A DNA stretch of 64,000 nt from assembly GCF_002159455.1 (NCBI RefSeq), contig NZ_NFIQ01000005.1, positions 1 to 64,000 on the forward strand. Reading direction: 5' to 3'. Source of the stretch: Flavonifractor sp. An306 (GTDB lineage Bacteria > Bacillota > Clostridia > Oscillospirales > Oscillospiraceae). The number at the start of each line of letters is the position of its first letter. Position 1 is the stretch's first letter. The notes under the pieces are model-generated. The model made no database searches, was not told the DNA's origin, and saw only the letters and a program-made list of their open reading frames with translations. The translations under genes were made by a program, and so were the position numbers. Below, one piece after another: positions 63,345-64,000 of this stretch.

Positions 63345-63657
63345 AGAGTTCCACCTTCTCTCTCCATACAGCTTTCCGGAAATCTTCCTCATGAGGCATC
63401 TGAACAGGCTGTTCCAAGGAGCTGACTGTGATCAGGTCGATTTTCTTCTGGAGAGCATCCTCCAAATCGCAGTACAGCGCCCCGAGGGCAAACAGGCTCT
63501 TTAATGCGGTGCCCGTGGTGTCTACAAGCAGATCAACATCGCTGTGTTCGGTCGCCTCATTGCGGGCATAGGAGCCGAAAAGATAGACCGCTTTCAGCCC
63601 ATATTTTTGGGCGACCGGCGCAATCCGGGCCTGAATCTCGGAGATAGAATAGACCAT
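63331..63657 (-). CDS. MntA-like nucleotidyltransferase antitoxin
   Basis: 108 residues. Minimal nucleotidyltransferase with LFGSYARNEATEHSDVDLLV, the GSx10DxD motif. MntA proteins block HepT by AMPylating a tyrosine near its active site. ATG 63657 with GGAAGGGGGC upstream. Confidence 0.9.
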   Translation of the reverse strand: MVYSISEIQARIAPVAQKYGLKAVYLFGSYARNEATEHSDVDLLVDTTGTALKSLFALGALYCDLEDALQKKIDLITVSSLEQPVQMPHEEDFRKAVWREKVELYAVA

Positions 63658-63688
63658 GTCCGTGCCCCCTTCCTTATTTTTCAGTATT

Positions 63689-63717
63689 AGTATAGCAGGA
63701 AATGCAGGCTTTTACAA
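63689..63717 (-). promoter_or_regulatory. Promoter of the MntA/HepT pair
   Basis: Minus-strand TTGTAA (63717-63712), 17-base spacer and TATACT (63694-63689), about 30 bases before the MntA start. Confidence 0.65.
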
Positions 63718-63760
63718 CGGCACACCGCAGCAGAATCAGAGAGAAGAGATTCAATGATTG

Positions 63761-63817
63761 GGCCGGTGAAGGTGCCTGCCAAACCTTCCAGCATCCAGGA
63801 GTCTCCTTTCACCGGCC
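63761..63817. repeat. 10-base inverted repeat upstream of the toxin-antitoxin promoter
   Basis: GGCCGGTGAA (63761-63770) and TTCACCGGCC (63808-63817) are exact reverse complements 37 bases apart. Could be a long hairpin ending upstream transcripts or a binding site. No convincing gene is seen from 63718 to 63940. Confidence 0.5.
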
Positions 63818-63940
63818 TCCACTCGCACATGGTGGATATCCCTGGTGTGTTGTCACCTACAATTTTACGGGACGGACGTATATACAAGCACAGGATCTGA
63901 CAAAACAGTGCGCCGTTTCCGGGTTACCGCTTGCTGAACT

Positions 63941-64000
63941 TCAAGGGGTTGGTGCTGACCTTGCCAAACATCCGGTCATTTCTTCGCTTTCAGCCTGGTT
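63941..64000 (-). CDS. Possible 3' end of a further element gene
   Basis: A 19-codon frame open to the window edge ends at a TGA at 63941-63943 (reads NQAESEEMTGCLARSAPTP). Too short to identify. Confidence 0.2.
   Translation of the reverse strand, partial: NQAESEEMTGCLARSAPTP

Larger units (their letters stand above)
51467..64000. mobile_element. Integrated element inserted in spoIVA (left end; right end beyond window)
   Basis: Left boundary at the spoIVA/recombinase junction, about 51463-51470. Content: large serine recombinase, DUF3990/DUF3791 operon, collapsed resolvase, PAPS-reductase-like gene, YqaJ nuclease, DUF932, amidoligase, DUF3846 and a HepT/MntA pair, all on the minus strand. 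The genes are those typical of integrative conjugative or phage-like elements of gut Clostridia; no conjugation or capsid genes are seen in the visible part. Base composition is mosaic: AT-rich to about 55600, GC-rich after. Confidence 0.8.

Noticed and set aside
63687-63887. A 66-codon minus-strand frame near the right edge
   Set aside because: It covers the promoter of the MntA/HepT pair and the long inverted repeat, and has no ribosome binding site.

Overview
The window looks like a stretch of chromosome from an anaerobic, spore-forming, moderately GC-rich Clostridia bacterium, most likely an Oscillospirales/Oscillospiraceae gut commensal of the Flavonifractor-Lawsonibacter-Intestinimonas type. 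This placement is inferred. It rests on gram-positive ribosome binding sites with frequent GTG/TTG starts, sporulation genes (a spoIIM-like gene, yunB, cwlD, cotJ genes, part of spoIVA), the six-cysteine peptide SCIFF with its radical SAM maturase, a pyrophosphate-type phosphofructokinase and oxygen-sensitive [4Fe-4S] dehydratase-type proteins.

Positions 1-51180 are core chromosome. In order: a thioredoxin / thioredoxin reductase / Rrf2 / CcdA-TlpA redox operon (264-3227) behind a promoter with a perfect palindrome; tgt, yajC and a TIGR04086 membrane protein (3321-5409); scfA-scfB (5468-7054); a spoIIM-like gene, xerD, ruvC-ruvA-ruvB with two small membrane genes, and glmM (7367-13315); a sigma factor and small zinc/redox proteins (13390-14712); trmK, a Nif3-like gene, yebC and a CmpB-like membrane protein (14769-18019); RNase P RNA on the minus strand (18133-18484); murD with three tandem M42 peptidases and a PLP lyase (18599-24358); yunB, vanZ-like and ligA (24401-27778); an HTH-desulfoferrodoxin fusion on the minus strand; a secreted nuclease; a 2-hydroxyacyl-CoA dehydratase-like pair with fused activase (29480-32412); coat genes cotJA/JB (fused) and cotJC; yhcH, cwlD, radA; two phosphofructokinases, aldolase, an amidase, a XerC-like recombinase, purB; a doubly frameshifted polyphosphate kinase 2 gene; an aminotransferase; an ECF S component with coaX; leuC-leuD-leuB; and a Crp/Fnr regulator.

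At about 51465 the chromosome is interrupted. Only the last 94 or so codons of spoIVA (51182-51475, minus strand) are present, and they abut a 551-residue large serine recombinase whose final codons and stop lie in spoIVA sequence. From there to the right edge (about 12.5 kb) the DNA is an integrated mobile element: a DUF3990/DUF3791 operon with an operator-like inverted repeat, a collapsed resolvase, a frameshifted PAPS-reductase-like gene, YqaJ nuclease, DUF932, an amidoligase, DUF3846, and a HepT/MntA toxin-antitoxin pair. The missing 5' part of spoIVA should lie beyond 64000. SpoIVA is made in the mother cell, so the arrangement resembles the sigK-interrupting skin element. A developmentally excised spoIVA element is the most interesting hypothesis here.

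No tRNA, rRNA (other than RNase P RNA) or CRISPR array was seen. Three genes carry single-base frameshifts (two in the PPK2 gene, one in the PAPS-reductase-like gene), all of the missing-base type, so decay and sequencing error both remain possible.
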